A stretch of DNA of 64,000 nt from Lunularia cruciata (lineage: Eukaryota > Streptophyta > Marchantiopsida > Lunulariales > Lunulariaceae), in NCBI GenBank assembly GCA_948567375.1, contig OX419762.1:42265034-42329033 (forward strand). Direction: 5' to 3'. Below the pieces are notes generated by a model. The model did not search any database. It was not told where the DNA came from and worked only from the letters and a program-made list of their open reading frames with translations. A program made the translations under genes and the position numbers. Positions within the stretch are counted from its first letter, which is position 1. Every line of letters starts with the position of its first letter. Below, piece after piece: positions 23,928 to 36,096 of the stretch.

Positions 23928-24105
23928 CTTACTCTCCTCTACTATGGGTTGGTGGCTACTCTTTTAACTGATTCTCGTACTTACTCTCCTAACTTCCTCT
24001 TGACACACCAGCGTGTCTCTTACTACACTTCCCTTTCCAGGATCTCCCTCAACTTCTTAACGGCAATGGAAAATTACTCGTCATCCTTTTGTCTCTATCC
24101 CGAGT

Positions 24106-24111
24106 CTTATA
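24106..24111 (-). promoter_or_regulatory. TATA box of D 5' LTR
   Basis: TATAAG on the minus strand, about 390 bp from the LTR outer end and 180 bp before the ORF start. The solo LTR has TATAAAAA at the equivalent place (40607). Confidence 0.5.
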
Positions 24112-24500
24112 GTGGCATGCCTTCTTCGTCTTTCTTCACTTTGAGTTTCTACCAGGAAATCACACCTCCTGCATGCTCCTATCATTGTCAATCCCCCCCC
24201 CCCCTCATATGACAGCCGTTTTTGTGTGCGGTACCTTCTTGAATGTCCAACCCCAAAGGAAAGTTGTTACAGTATCCTCACCTTGGGTTGAGCACCCTCA
24301 AGACAAAATCTCCTTACTTTGAGTTGTATGGTGACAAGGCAATTCCGAGTACCTTGCCTTTGGACACAAAGTTTATTACCCGAGGTAAAGTGTTACCTCA
24401 AGTTACAAACCAAGGACACCTTTCTTTGCCTTCTAATGCCATACATGGGCAATAGGACTTCTTCAAAAATAAGAAAAAACAAAAAAATGTGTGTACCACA

Positions 24501-25735
24501 ATTTTTATACTCAAGAGTTGATTATTACGAGGGAGATGTTAGAGAGTCCCAACAAGCTTATGAGCAAGGTATGGAGATAGCCATATGTATGTAGACTCAA
24601 ATGGACATTGTGTAGAGTGGCACTCATGAGACTCATCTGGAGTAGATAGAGAGAATCGCATGTGGGACTCAAACATTGAGTATAGAGTGCTTCACTCATG
24701 AGCCTAGGCGAGAGCCTAGTGTTCTTACATCTGCCATGTTTAGTATTTCTTGGAGACCGTGAGTGGCATATGAACTTGCATCCCCATCCACTTCCAGACA
24801 TATGCATGAGGAGAGTATGAACTATAACACCCATTTGTGCATGTTTGTGGTACTGTGATATTTAGCTTGGTATTACAAGTATTTAAGAGATATTATTTAT
24901 ATAGAGATAAAGGAAGGTTCTATATTAGTCATGGTTAGCTAAAGTTAGTCATAGCTAAGATAGAGGGGACCTTACTTTAGAGGAAGTAGAAAAGATGAGC
25001 ACCACTATTTTGGATTTTAGTGTGTTGACTTGGTATTAACCCTAGGTGTTTGGCTTTGAGGAAAGAGTTGAGAACTCTTGGGCCCGCAGCCTTTTTGTTT
25101 TGGATTCTTCTTTAGTCCAAGGATAGCCCATGTGAAAGAATCCTTGAATTAGTGGTTGGGTCAAGATAAGACCACATGCTTTGGGGAATATGCCCATGTG
25201 AATGGATATTCCTTTCTACTTTTTGACTTTACTTGACTTTTAGTCTAGTAACTTGAGTTACTACGGTAATTAGTAACTTTGGTACGTAACTATTTCACAA
25301 GTATATAAACAAGGAGTGAAGAGGTACTCATCATCCTTTCATTTGCAACTATCTCTCTCTCATTGAGTTCTTTAGTGAGCAATGTCTTGAGTCTTGGAGT
25401 GTTAGCCTTGGAGGAGTATGATGGAGTTCGGGTTCTTTGCCTTCTTAGTCCATGGTGCGCTACCATAATAGCCATCAGAGGTTCATCCTGAGTGAGAGAC
25501 ATGACGGCTCATGGAACATATTTTGTGAGCTTTCTTGACTTAGGATATCATGAGAGAGAGGATGAGTAGCACTAGACAATTTATTCCATGGATCATTTAT
25601 GCTCATGATAGACAAATGCAAATTTTGGTATTGGATCTTTGGTTGTCTTGTTTATATCATGTGGGATATGAGCCTTATCTATCTATGTATCTATGCAATG
25701 CCCATTTTGCTGCTCACCTGTCCCTTTGCTCAAGC
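24501..25735 (+). mobile_element. 3' end and LTR of a plus-strand copia, split by an E LTR
   Basis: 24528-24536 (a GAGGGAGA polypurine tract) is followed by TGTTAG at 24537. This is the usual copia junction between polypurine tract and 3' LTR. The LTR runs to 24822, is interrupted by the E solo LTR, and continues from 25512 to roughly 25735; the right end is not sharply defined. Its strand matches the copia fossil at 1-4686, so it may be that element's missing end. Confidence 0.5.
24823..25511 (+). mobile_element. Solo LTR, family E, inside the copia LTR
   Basis: 689 bp, from TATAACACCC to GGCTCA, homologous over its full length to 6807-7493. The flanks read GAAC on the left and (after CATG) GAAC on the right, consistent with a short target duplication. 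No internal region follows. A TATA-like TATATAAACAAG lies near 25303, about 200 bp before the 3' end. Confidence 0.7.
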
Positions 25736-25809
25736 TCATGATGAATGATGGATCACAGAAGCTCATGATGAATGATGGATCACAGGCTAGTGATCCATCA
25801 TTCATCATG
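25733..25809. repeat. 27-bp direct duplication and 20-bp-stem hairpin
   Basis: A 27-bp segment (AAGCTCATGATGAATGATGG...) is present twice in tandem at 25733-25786. The second copy forms a perfect inverted repeat with 25790-25809: stem 25764-25783, 6-nt loop 25784-25789. It lies at the point where plus-strand copia LTR meets minus-strand copia RNase H. Confidence 0.85.
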
Positions 25810-27640
25810 CACATGAAACCATGAAACATATGTGACTTTCTATTATCTAAGTCATCCTCAAAATCCTCATCAAAGTATCAAGCTAGTGTATTAATAACAT
25901 CAGAACCTCCACTAAATTCTAACCATAATTCAAAGTACCTTTGAGGTACTTGAAAACTCTTTTCACTACTTCTGAGTGTTGAAATCAAGGATTAGAAATA
26001 AACTTTGCTACTATGCTAACAACATAAGTTACGACAGGTCTTGCACCTATCATAGCATACATTAGACATCCTACTATTTTTTTGTAGGGTGCTCTAATGG
26101 TTCACTTTCTTCCACTTGTAATCTAAAATTTGGATCTCAAGAATCTGCAGGAGTAGCAACTGGATATGCATCTCCAAGATTGAAAAGATTTATGATTGGG
26201 TCTACATATCTCTCTTGAGTCGATTTTATTTTGAGTTTTCCTCTACCACAAAAAAACCTGAAGTCCTACATATCTTTTTGCTTCTCCATGTGTAACTTCA
26301 AACTTTCTACTGAGGTGATCTAACATGGTAGCAATGTGTGATTTATCTTTCCCACAAACCATCATCTACAAAGATAGTGAGTAGTACCCTAGATCCATAA
26401 TATACACAAGGATCAAAAAGTGATGCTTGCAACCCATACCTCACTAGGAAGTCATCAAACTTCCAGTTCCAGTTTCTTGAGGCTTGCTTTAAGCTATAAA
26501 GACTCTTCAGTAATTTGCAAATACTCTTCTCCTTTCAAGCTTCTATATATCCTTATGGCTGCTCCATGTAGATTTTCTCATGAAAATCTCCATTAAGAAA
26601 AGTTATCTTCATGTCAAATTGGGCTATCTTCATTTCTTCCATTGTAGCTAGTGGAAGAACAGATATGATGGAATCAAACTTAAGTAATAGATCAAATATC
26701 TCCTCATAGTCTATTCCTGCATGCTATGACTATCCCTTGGCTACAAGTCTAGCCTTGTGCCTTGAGATATTGCCCTTAACATCAAGCTTGGCTCTATAAA
26801 TCCACTTACTTTTGATTGCTTTTCTCCCTTCAAGCAATGTTGTTAGCTTCCAAGTCTTGTTTTGCTTCAATGACTTGAATTCCTCATTCATGGCCTCACC
26901 CACTCAGGTGATTGCAATACATATTGGAACTAAATAGGATCTGAATCTACATCTCTTTCTTCAATCTTACCTACAACTATCCAAGCATAAGATGTCTTAC
27001 CATAATCCCACTCACCAAGTCTTTTTGGTGGTCTTCTTATTCTCCCACTTTTACAATTTTCTCTATCTTGAGGGGTTGAAGTTGAGCTCACTTGCAAATC
27101 AAGTTCTTGATCACTCTCACTCTCATTTTGAAGTGGACAGATGCTAGTCTCACTTGGTTACTCTTTTGTAGCTTGCTTTTTAGACTCCACGGAAGCTTGT
27201 GGAGACTCTCCATCAACTTCTATCTTATCAACACTTATTCTAGCCTTGGCTTGCTCTTCATATCTTGAAGACAATCTATGTCTAGATTCAGCATATTTAA
27301 GTATAGATGGTCAAAATGCTCCCCTCTCAACATGACATCCCTACTTTCACATATATGGTTCTTTTTCAGATCCCATAATCTGAAGGCTCTGGATTTTAAA
27401 CTGTATCAAACAAAAGACATCTCTTATCTCTTTGGATCAAACTTCTCTCTCTGACCCTTTGGTGTGAGCACAAAGATTTTGAGCAACCAAAATTTCTCAA
27501 CTGTGCAATTGTTGGTTTTGTTCCATGCTAGAGCTCATGAGGATTTTTCTCTAAAACTCTACTAGAAACTCTGTTTAGAAAATGTGAAGCAACTCCTAAA
27601 ATTTTCCTAAAGATTGAGTAAGTTGGCTACAAAGTTACTT
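25810..27640 (-). pseudogene. Second copia element: RNase H, RT, integrase C-terminus
   Basis: Read on the minus strand. Integrase end: ILNR-like ...KPTIAQLRNFGC (27460-27620), then REKFDPKR. RT: SLYSLKQASRNWNW and the catalytic TIFVDDGL (about 26355-26560). RNase H side: YAMIGARPVV-like (about 26000-26090) and DDLDNRKS (about 25850). Many stops are present. A patch at 27763-27960 (DDIYQIKLLLTDFELI...) may be gag of the same element after a deletion. The first base of the tandem array (27459) falls inside the integrase segment. Confidence 0.8.
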
Positions 27641-27762
27641 GGCTATTATTGAAATTTTTGTTTGAAAATCAATAGAAAAATGATTTAAAATGCATTCTAA
27701 AGTAGACCACATTAAAAGAGAACTTTAAGAAAAATTTTAGCTCAAATGTAAAAAGTAAATTT

Positions 27763-27960
27763 TCACCGGTCAGAACTACTGATTTTAGTTTCCACAAAAT
27801 GTAATTGATCATCCATATCATTCGGCATGCCATCAATTAGCAGTTGATGCATCAACTCCTCTGGCTCTATTAACTCAAAATCAGTCAACAATAGCTTGAT
27901 TTGGTAGATATCATCTTCTATCAAAATCAAAATGCATAATATCATACAGAGCATTTCCAA
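27763..27960 (-). pseudogene. Possible copia gag fragment (also 32082-32279, 36401-36598)
   Basis: A 65-codon frame with EDDIYQIKLLLTDFELI and LLIDGMPNDMDDQ loosely recalls the UBN2-type gag pattern of copia elements (LL..LP...). There is no zinc knuckle. It could belong to the adjacent minus-strand copia with an internal deletion, or to something else. Confidence 0.3.
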
Positions 27961-27999
27961 TGATACTCAAATCATCTTCTTGTTAAACAAGATGATCTT

Positions 28000-30030
28000 T
28001 GATTGCTAGTTACATAATATGTGATACACAGCTTGTGGGGTTGACACTTGTAAGGAAGAGTATGTTTTGCAGTTCTAGCATTGTGAGTCCTAACAACTTG
28101 GTGCTTCACCTTCCCACCCCAAAAAATTGAGACAAGAAGTATGCACCCACTTATTCACCTTATATTTTCATTCAATTCTTATAGTCATCTTGGTCCATGA
28201 TACACGTTGATGAGGCACACTGCTAGGATTGTGTATTAATCTTTAATTTGGGTCCAAATCATATTGGATTGATATTCAACAAGACAAGAAAACTCACTGA
28301 CAAGTGTGTCCTCATTGATGCACAACTTCATGAATTCATCCAAGAGCTCATTGTGCAAAATATTAGAAATCATAGTCTCTTTGTAGCAAACTATAAGGAG
28401 ATAGGTCGCATATACACATTGAGTCTTGATGTCCTTACTACCAAGTTCAATAGCTTCAACTCAAAATGTCCTTAGATAGATTCAATCAGATATTGTGGTA
28501 AAATGGATCACAAAATGCAAGAACATAGATTGGAGAACATACACAATTCCAACTATATAGTAGCTTTTGCAAAGAATGGTGTGAATATCACCTTCTAGAA
28601 CCTACAATATGTGAACATAAATATAGATGAAGCAAGCATAGGTGGTTGCCATTTTCATTGAGTCACTCTCCAAGACATCGAAGCAATTGTAAATATAATC
28701 AAAGACATTGATAGAGAGTGCAATACCACACAAGATTGAAAATTTGATAACATATTGACAAATTCCATTGGTAAATCACAACTTTCATCAATTCCTCTTT
28801 CTTGCTCCTCATTCTCAATTATCACTAGCAACAAGGTGATTGGTCTCTTGGTAAGGAGAAGATGGTAGAACATTTAGTTCACACTAGACCAACATGAGAC
28901 CAATCACTTAATATCATAGGCAGCACTTTGTCAAGCATCTCCTTGCTAAAGATGGCATAAGTCTTGTACAAAAGACCTTGACAATTTATACTCTTAGAGA
29001 CAAAAACTGACTTCTTCAAGATTGGCTTGAATGAATTGAGTTTAATCAAGTTCCCATAGAAATTGTTGATTGGATGTGCTTCACACCCATAGACTTAGTT
29101 GACATGGCCATTTTCAATAAGTTTTTGCCAATAGCTCTCATCACATTACACAAGTTGAAAATAAGCATTTTCATAAGGTTCTTTCCAACAAAAGATGCAA
29201 CTAATTGATACAATCAACAACCATGATAGCCAATTGGAACTTGGACCTTGGACTCTTGTTTTAGGTTAGCTCAAAGATACTCCAAAAAAAATGGTTGGTG
29301 GGTCATGAGCAATGTTGTTAGACATAATTCTTGACAACACATTGATGACATTGTAAATGCCAATATATTTTTAGGGATGCAAGCAACACCTTGCACATTT
29401 GCATCTGCAGTTCGTATATTGTTTTGAAAGTATATTTATCCTTATTAATATGGATGAACACATTGTCTATGATGGGTAAAGCAACTTGAAACTTTTTTGT
29501 CATGATGGATCATCAAAAAAACTAGAAGGGGCCGCCATGTTGTCTATATCATCACTGATTTATGGTTCAACAGCGTTTTCCTCCAAATTATAGCCAAGGT
29601 AGATTTTCAAGTTCATCTTATCAATTTGCTCTTGCTTGCACGATGATGAAGAATTCAAAGTGACTGGCAGACAAACCATCTTTAGAACTAGAGTTTGGAC
29701 CCTAATTGGCTTACATGATAGGTCAAATAATTTCCAAGTTGTCAATGTTGCATGGTATTTTTGTGCAATTTGAAACATTTGTTTTTGTATTATTAGATGT
29801 GATTGAAATGTTTGTATTGCAATGGATACACTTCTTGTGTTTTGCTTTGAACTCTACCTCTTCAAACAAATAACCCAAATGTTCCCAATGATCCACTTTC
29901 ATACTCCCCCTTTTCAGCATGATGAACCTGAATATAGATGAACAACAACAACAACAACACTGAATAGAATTGAATAGACACAAACAACAATATGATCTGT
30001 TTTGCATCAACATTTATGGACTTATCATTT
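28000..30030 (-). pseudogene. Possible hAT-like transposase fossil (repeated at +4319 and +8638)
   Basis: 29723-30013 reads WEHLGYLFEEVEFKAKHKKC followed by IHCNTNI. This resembles the start of a BED zinc finger with C-x2-C retained and the His pair lost, as found at the N-terminus of hAT transposases. 29560-29778 and 29318-29503 are further short frames on the same strand without a recognised motif. No terminal inverted repeats or 8-bp target duplication could be fixed. The remaining frames, including 28248-28475 plus, are probably shadows. Confidence 0.35.
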
Positions 30031-30954
30031 AAAACTGGTCTATATAAAAGTATATAAAGAAATGTTAAGAACATCTTTAAATGCATGCAAATTTTTTAAA
30101 ACATTCACATTGGTAGAAATCCAGAAAGATAATTTTCATATTGGTTATGATCTTAATGGCTAACTTTACCAATCAGCAAGCTTGTACACACTTTAAGTAC
30201 AAATAATAAGACCATAGCCTATTTTAGCATATAAAATTCAATCCATTCAATTCTTTGTGTTTCTCTTTTCTTCTTTTCCCTTAATAATTTTCTTAAATTT
30301 TTTTCTATTATATCTTATTATATGTAAAGCGCTAATTTTACCAACTTAGTAGAAATTTTTAATTGCTCTTGGATCAATCAGGACTCTAATCTTCATTCCT
30401 CTAAATCATTATCTATACCAACTAGTGGTGATTCCTTCCTCCTCAATCTATTGGCTTCCTCCCATCTTCTTCCTCTTCTCTCTTCCCTTTTTGCTTTATA
30501 GTGGAATAAATTTAAGCACAAGACCAAAGTACTAATGATTATTGTTTCTCCAATCTTCATGTTCACCTTCCATATCTTTGTCTTCAAACTAGATGTGGAA
30601 GATGAACGTGAGGACTGGACAAATAATAATCATAAGTAACTTGGTCTTTTGATTTTATAGAATTTTCCACTATTTAAAACACAAATAAAATTTGAAAATA
30701 GGAAATGCTATGGAACCAATAAAATCATAAGATGAATTTATTTAATATTATTGTTTCTCCAATCCTCATTTTTATTTTTCCAAATCTTCATATTAGATGT
30801 GGAATAAATTGGAGAAAAACAAATTATAAGTACCTTTTTTGTGTAATTTCGTAGCATTTTCTATGTAAGAGTCTCATAATGTTACTGCTGCGATTCATTT
30901 AGTTATTTTATTGGCATGACATGACATCTTACTAGTAAGTAACCAGCAGTACTT
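30030..30954. other. AT-rich non-coding stretch with an imperfect direct repeat
   Basis: Two diverged ~120-bp direct repeats begin at about 30537 and 30747; both contain TTATTGTTTCTCCAATC and TTAGATGTGGA-like blocks. No credible coding region. The same stretch recurs in copies 2 and 3 of the tandem array. Confidence 0.5.
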
Positions 30955-31585
30955 GTGGAATAGAAAGCCCTCCTTCAAGGAGAAGGTGTTGTACTCCTTG
31001 TTGCCTCTTACAAGATGACCATGTACCATCTGATAGAAAGGATCTTGTAGAGCTGACCTAAACTCATTTTGGACCTTGGAGTCAATTGATACCGTTGTAA
31101 TGGCTAACATGAAGATAGGAAGAGATTTCAAATCAGGTTTTCATGATAGGGCATCAAGGATGACATGAAACCAACCTAGTTTGTACTCAAGTTTGATGTC
31201 AAATAATTGGAGTTGTTCCTCCCATCAATGATGTCTACTCTTTATGCGCTCCAAATGTAATGTTTGCAACAAGTGTTTGTGATTGGTTTGCATGATCACA
31301 TGCTGTCCCAAGAGGCAATGCCTCCATACCTTGGTGGCATATACCATTGCTAGTTGTTCTTGATCTTGAGCAAAGTAATTCTTTCATGTTGTATTTAGTC
31401 TGCAAGACACAAAGGCAATGGGATGTAATCCATTTGTGAATTCTTGTTGCAATTGGCTCCCATTGCAAAGTTAGAAGCATCAAAATCTACCACACATGGT
31501 AGTTGAGGATCATATGGTTGAAGAATTGGTCTTGAAGACACCATATGTTTAGCTTCTAGAATGATTCTTTGTGCTTGTTGGTCCA
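30955..31585 (-). pseudogene. A3 fragment: RNase H and start of integrase (copy 1)
   Basis: Frames 30895-31131 (VQNEFRSALQDPFYQMVHGHL ..., stretch homologous to A5 pol) and 31235-31805 (RNase [18 protein letters not shown]). The RNase H stop shared by A2, Aplus and A5 (NYSA then TGA) is absent here, where Gln stands instead. The segment ends at the D LTR insertion point TTGGTCCA. Identical copies lie at 35274-35904 and 39593-40223. Confidence 0.85.
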
Positions 31586-31777
31586 TGTGGTGCCCACATT
31601 TTTTGTTTTTTTCAAAATAAAGAAGAAGAGGTGTATAGAGAAGTCGGATTGCGCCTGTATATGGCCAAAGAAGGCAAAGAAAAGAGTCTTCGGGATGAAA
31701 CCCGACGTAAAGTGACTTCGGGTCATAAGGCAAAGTACTAGGAAATGCCTTGTCAGCATACAACCCGAAGTAAGGAG
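31586..31777 (+). repeat. First 192 bp of D LTR, truncated by the tandem duplication (copy 1)
   Basis: Begins TGTGGTGCCCAC, the LTR start, and stops at the array junction. The same fragment is at 35905-36096. Only copy 3 continues into a full LTR. Confidence 0.9.
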
Positions 31778-34700
31778 TTGGTGTGAGCACAAAGATTTTG
31801 AGCAACCAAAATTTCTCAACTGTGCAATTGTTGGTTTTGTTCCATGCTAGAGCTCATGAGGATTTTTCTCTAAAACTCTACTAGAAACTCTGTTTAGAAA
31901 ATGTGAAGCAACTCCTAAAATTTTCCTAAAGATTGAGTAAGTTGGCTACAAAGTTACTTGGCTATTATTGAAATTTTTGTTTGAAAATCAATAGAAAAAT
32001 GATTTAAAATGCATTCTAAAGTAGACCACATTAAAAGAGAACTTTAAGAAAAATTTTAGCTCAAATGTAAAAAGTAAATTTTCACCGGTCAGAACTACTG
32101 ATTTTAGTTTCCACAAAATGTAATTGATCATCCATATCATTCGGCATGCCATCAATTAGCAGTTGATGCATCAACTCCTCTGGCTCTATTAACTCAAAAT
32201 CAGTCAACAATAGCTTGATTTGGTAGATATCATCTTCTATCAAAATCAAAATGCATAATATCATACAGAGCATTTCCAATGATACTCAAATCATCTTCTT
32301 GTTAAACAAGATGATCTTTGATTGCTAGTTACATAATATGTGATACACAGCTTGTGGGGTTGACACTTGTAAGGAAGAGTATGTTTTGCAGTTCTAGCAT
32401 TGTGAGTCCTAACAACTTGGTGCTTCACCTTCCCACCCCAAAAAATTGAGACAAGAAGTATGCACCCACTTATTCACCTTATATTTTCATTCAATTCTTA
32501 TAGTCATCTTGGTCCATGATACACGTTGATGAGGCACACTGCTAGGATTGTGTATTAATCTTTAATTTGGGTCCAAATCATATTGGATTGATATTCAACA
32601 AGACAAGAAAACTCACTGACAAGTGTGTCCTCATTGATGCACAACTTCATGAATTCATCCAAGAGCTCATTGTGCAAAATATTAGAAATCATAGTCTCTT
32701 TGTAGCAAACTATAAGGAGATAGGTCGCATATACACATTGAGTCTTGATGTCCTTACTACCAAGTTCAATAGCTTCAACTCAAAATGTCCTTAGATAGAT
32801 TCAATCAGATATTGTGGTAAAATGGATCACAAAATGCAAGAACATAGATTGGAGAACATACACAATTCCAACTATATAGTAGCTTTTGCAAAGAATGGTG
32901 TGAATATCACCTTCTAGAACCTACAATATGTGAACATAAATATAGATGAAGCAAGCATAGGTGGTTGCCATTTTCATTGAGTCACTCTCCAAGACATCGA
33001 AGCAATTGTAAATATAATCAAAGACATTGATAGAGAGTGCAATACCACACAAGATTGAAAATTTGATAACATATTGACAAATTCCATTGGTAAATCACAA
33101 CTTTCATCAATTCCTCTTTCTTGCTCCTCATTCTCAATTATCACTAGCAACAAGGTGATTGGTCTCTTGGTAAGGAGAAGATGGTAGAACATTTAGTTCA
33201 CACTAGACCAACATGAGACCAATCACTTAATATCATAGGCAGCACTTTGTCAAGCATCTCCTTGCTAAAGATGGCATAAGTCTTGTACAAAAGACCTTGA
33301 CAATTTATACTCTTAGAGACAAAAACTGACTTCTTCAAGATTGGCTTGAATGAATTGAGTTTAATCAAGTTCCCATAGAAATTGTTGATTGGATGTGCTT
33401 CACACCCATAGACTTAGTTGACATGGCCATTTTCAATAAGTTTTTGCCAATAGCTCTCATCACATTACACAAGTTGAAAATAAGCATTTTCATAAGGTTC
33501 TTTCCAACAAAAGATGCAACTAATTGATACAATCAACAACCATGATAGCCAATTGGAACTTGGACCTTGGACTCTTGTTTTAGGTTAGCTCAAAGATACT
33601 CCAAAAAAAATGGTTGGTGGGTCATGAGCAATGTTGTTAGACATAATTCTTGACAACACATTGATGACATTGTAAATGCCAATATATTTTTAGGGATGCA
33701 AGCAACACCTTGCACATTTGCATCTGCAGTTCGTATATTGTTTTGAAAGTATATTTATCCTTATTAATATGGATGAACACATTGTCTATGATGGGTAAAG
33801 CAACTTGAAACTTTTTTGTCATGATGGATCATCAAAAAAACTAGAAGGGGCCGCCATGTTGTCTATATCATCACTGATTTATGGTTCAACAGCGTTTTCC
33901 TCCAAATTATAGCCAAGGTAGATTTTCAAGTTCATCTTATCAATTTGCTCTTGCTTGCACGATGATGAAGAATTCAAAGTGACTGGCAGACAAACCATCT
34001 TTAGAACTAGAGTTTGGACCCTAATTGGCTTACATGATAGGTCAAATAATTTCCAAGTTGTCAATGTTGCATGGTATTTTTGTGCAATTTGAAACATTTG
34101 TTTTTGTATTATTAGATGTGATTGAAATGTTTGTATTGCAATGGATACACTTCTTGTGTTTTGCTTTGAACTCTACCTCTTCAAACAAATAACCCAAATG
34201 TTCCCAATGATCCACTTTCATACTCCCCCTTTTCAGCATGATGAACCTGAATATAGATGAACAACAACAACAACAACACTGAATAGAATTGAATAGACAC
34301 AAACAACAATATGATCTGTTTTGCATCAACATTTATGGACTTATCATTTAAAACTGGTCTATATAAAAGTATATAAAGAAATGTTAAGAACATCTTTAAA
34401 TGCATGCAAATTTTTTAAAACATTCACATTGGTAGAAATCCAGAAAGATAATTTTCATATTGGTTATGATCTTAATGGCTAACTTTACCAATCAGCAAGC
34501 TTGTACACACTTTAAGTACAAATAATAAGACCATAGCCTATTTTAGCATATAAAATTCAATCCATTCAATTCTTTGTGTTTCTCTTTTCTTCTTTTCCCT
34601 TAATAATTTTCTTAAATTTTTTTCTATTATATCTTATTATATGTAAAGCGCTAATTTTACCAACTTAGTAGAAATTTTTAATTGCTCTTGGATCAATCAG

Positions 34701-36096
34701 GACTCTAATCTTCATTCCTCTAAATCATTATCTATACCAACTAGTGGTGATTCCTTCCTCCTCAATCTATTGGCTTCCTCCCATCTTCTTCCTCTTCTCT
34801 CTTCCCTTTTTGCTTTATAGTGGAATAAATTTAAGCACAAGACCAAAGTACTAATGATTATTGTTTCTCCAATCTTCATGTTCACCTTCCATATCTTTGT
34901 CTTCAAACTAGATGTGGAAGATGAACGTGAGGACTGGACAAATAATAATCATAAGTAACTTGGTCTTTTGATTTTATAGAATTTTCCACTATTTAAAACA
35001 CAAATAAAATTTGAAAATAGGAAATGCTATGGAACCAATAAAATCATAAGATGAATTTATTTAATATTATTGTTTCTCCAATCCTCATTTTTATTTTTCC
35101 AAATCTTCATATTAGATGTGGAATAAATTGGAGAAAAACAAATTATAAGTACCTTTTTTGTGTAATTTCGTAGCATTTTCTATGTAAGAGTCTCATAATG
35201 TTACTGCTGCGATTCATTTAGTTATTTTATTGGCATGACATGACATCTTACTAGTAAGTAACCAGCAGTACTTGTGGAATAGAAAGCCCTCCTTCAAGGA
35301 GAAGGTGTTGTACTCCTTGTTGCCTCTTACAAGATGACCATGTACCATCTGATAGAAAGGATCTTGTAGAGCTGACCTAAACTCATTTTGGACCTTGGAG
35401 TCAATTGATACCGTTGTAATGGCTAACATGAAGATAGGAAGAGATTTCAAATCAGGTTTTCATGATAGGGCATCAAGGATGACATGAAACCAACCTAGTT
35501 TGTACTCAAGTTTGATGTCAAATAATTGGAGTTGTTCCTCCCATCAATGATGTCTACTCTTTATGCGCTCCAAATGTAATGTTTGCAACAAGTGTTTGTG
35601 ATTGGTTTGCATGATCACATGCTGTCCCAAGAGGCAATGCCTCCATACCTTGGTGGCATATACCATTGCTAGTTGTTCTTGATCTTGAGCAAAGTAATTC
35701 TTTCATGTTGTATTTAGTCTGCAAGACACAAAGGCAATGGGATGTAATCCATTTGTGAATTCTTGTTGCAATTGGCTCCCATTGCAAAGTTAGAAGCATC
35801 AAAATCTACCACACATGGTAGTTGAGGATCATATGGTTGAAGAATTGGTCTTGAAGACACCATATGTTTAGCTTCTAGAATGATTCTTTGTGCTTGTTGG
35901 TCCATGTGGTGCCCACATTTTTTGTTTTTTTCAAAATAAAGAAGAAGAGGTGTATAGAGAAGTCGGATTGCGCCTGTATATGGCCAAAGAAGGCAAAGAA
36001 AAGAGTCTTCGGGATGAAACCCGACGTAAAGTGACTTCGGGTCATAAGGCAAAGTACTAGGAAATGCCTTGTCAGCATACAACCCGAAGTAAGGAG
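31778..36096. repeat. 4319-bp unit, copy 2
   Basis: Contains the same features as copy 1 at +4319: copia integrase tail, gag-like frame 32082-32279, BED-like frame 34042-34332, A3 fragment 35274-35904, D LTR start 35905-36096. Confidence 0.95.

Larger units (their letters stand above)
20704..24500 (-). repeat. Family D 5' LTR, 3797 bp, protein-coding
   Basis: Bounded by TG (minus strand TGTGGTACACAC at 24500) and CA (TTGTCACA at 20704), with the primer site immediately inside. Homologous over its whole length to the solo LTR at 40224-43985. It contains a TATA box at 24106-24111 and a broken long ORF. A 13-bp C run lies near 24191. The outer flank is ATTTT (24501-24505); its partner is not visible because the element is truncated. 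Confidence 0.8.
27459..31777. repeat. 4319-bp unit, copy 1
   Basis: The left border is continuous with the copia integrase to its left (REKFDPKR frame). This copy therefore shows the ancestral left junction. Confidence 0.95.

Noticed and set aside
20704-24500. Internal region of element D instead of LTR
   Set aside because: The primer site and gag lie downstream of it, and a free copy with identical termini has a 5-bp target duplication. Both facts define it as an LTR.
28248-28475. Plus-strand 75-codon frame repeated three times, as a gene
   Set aside because: It recurs only because the 4319-bp unit is repeated; it has no motif and no homology elsewhere in the window.
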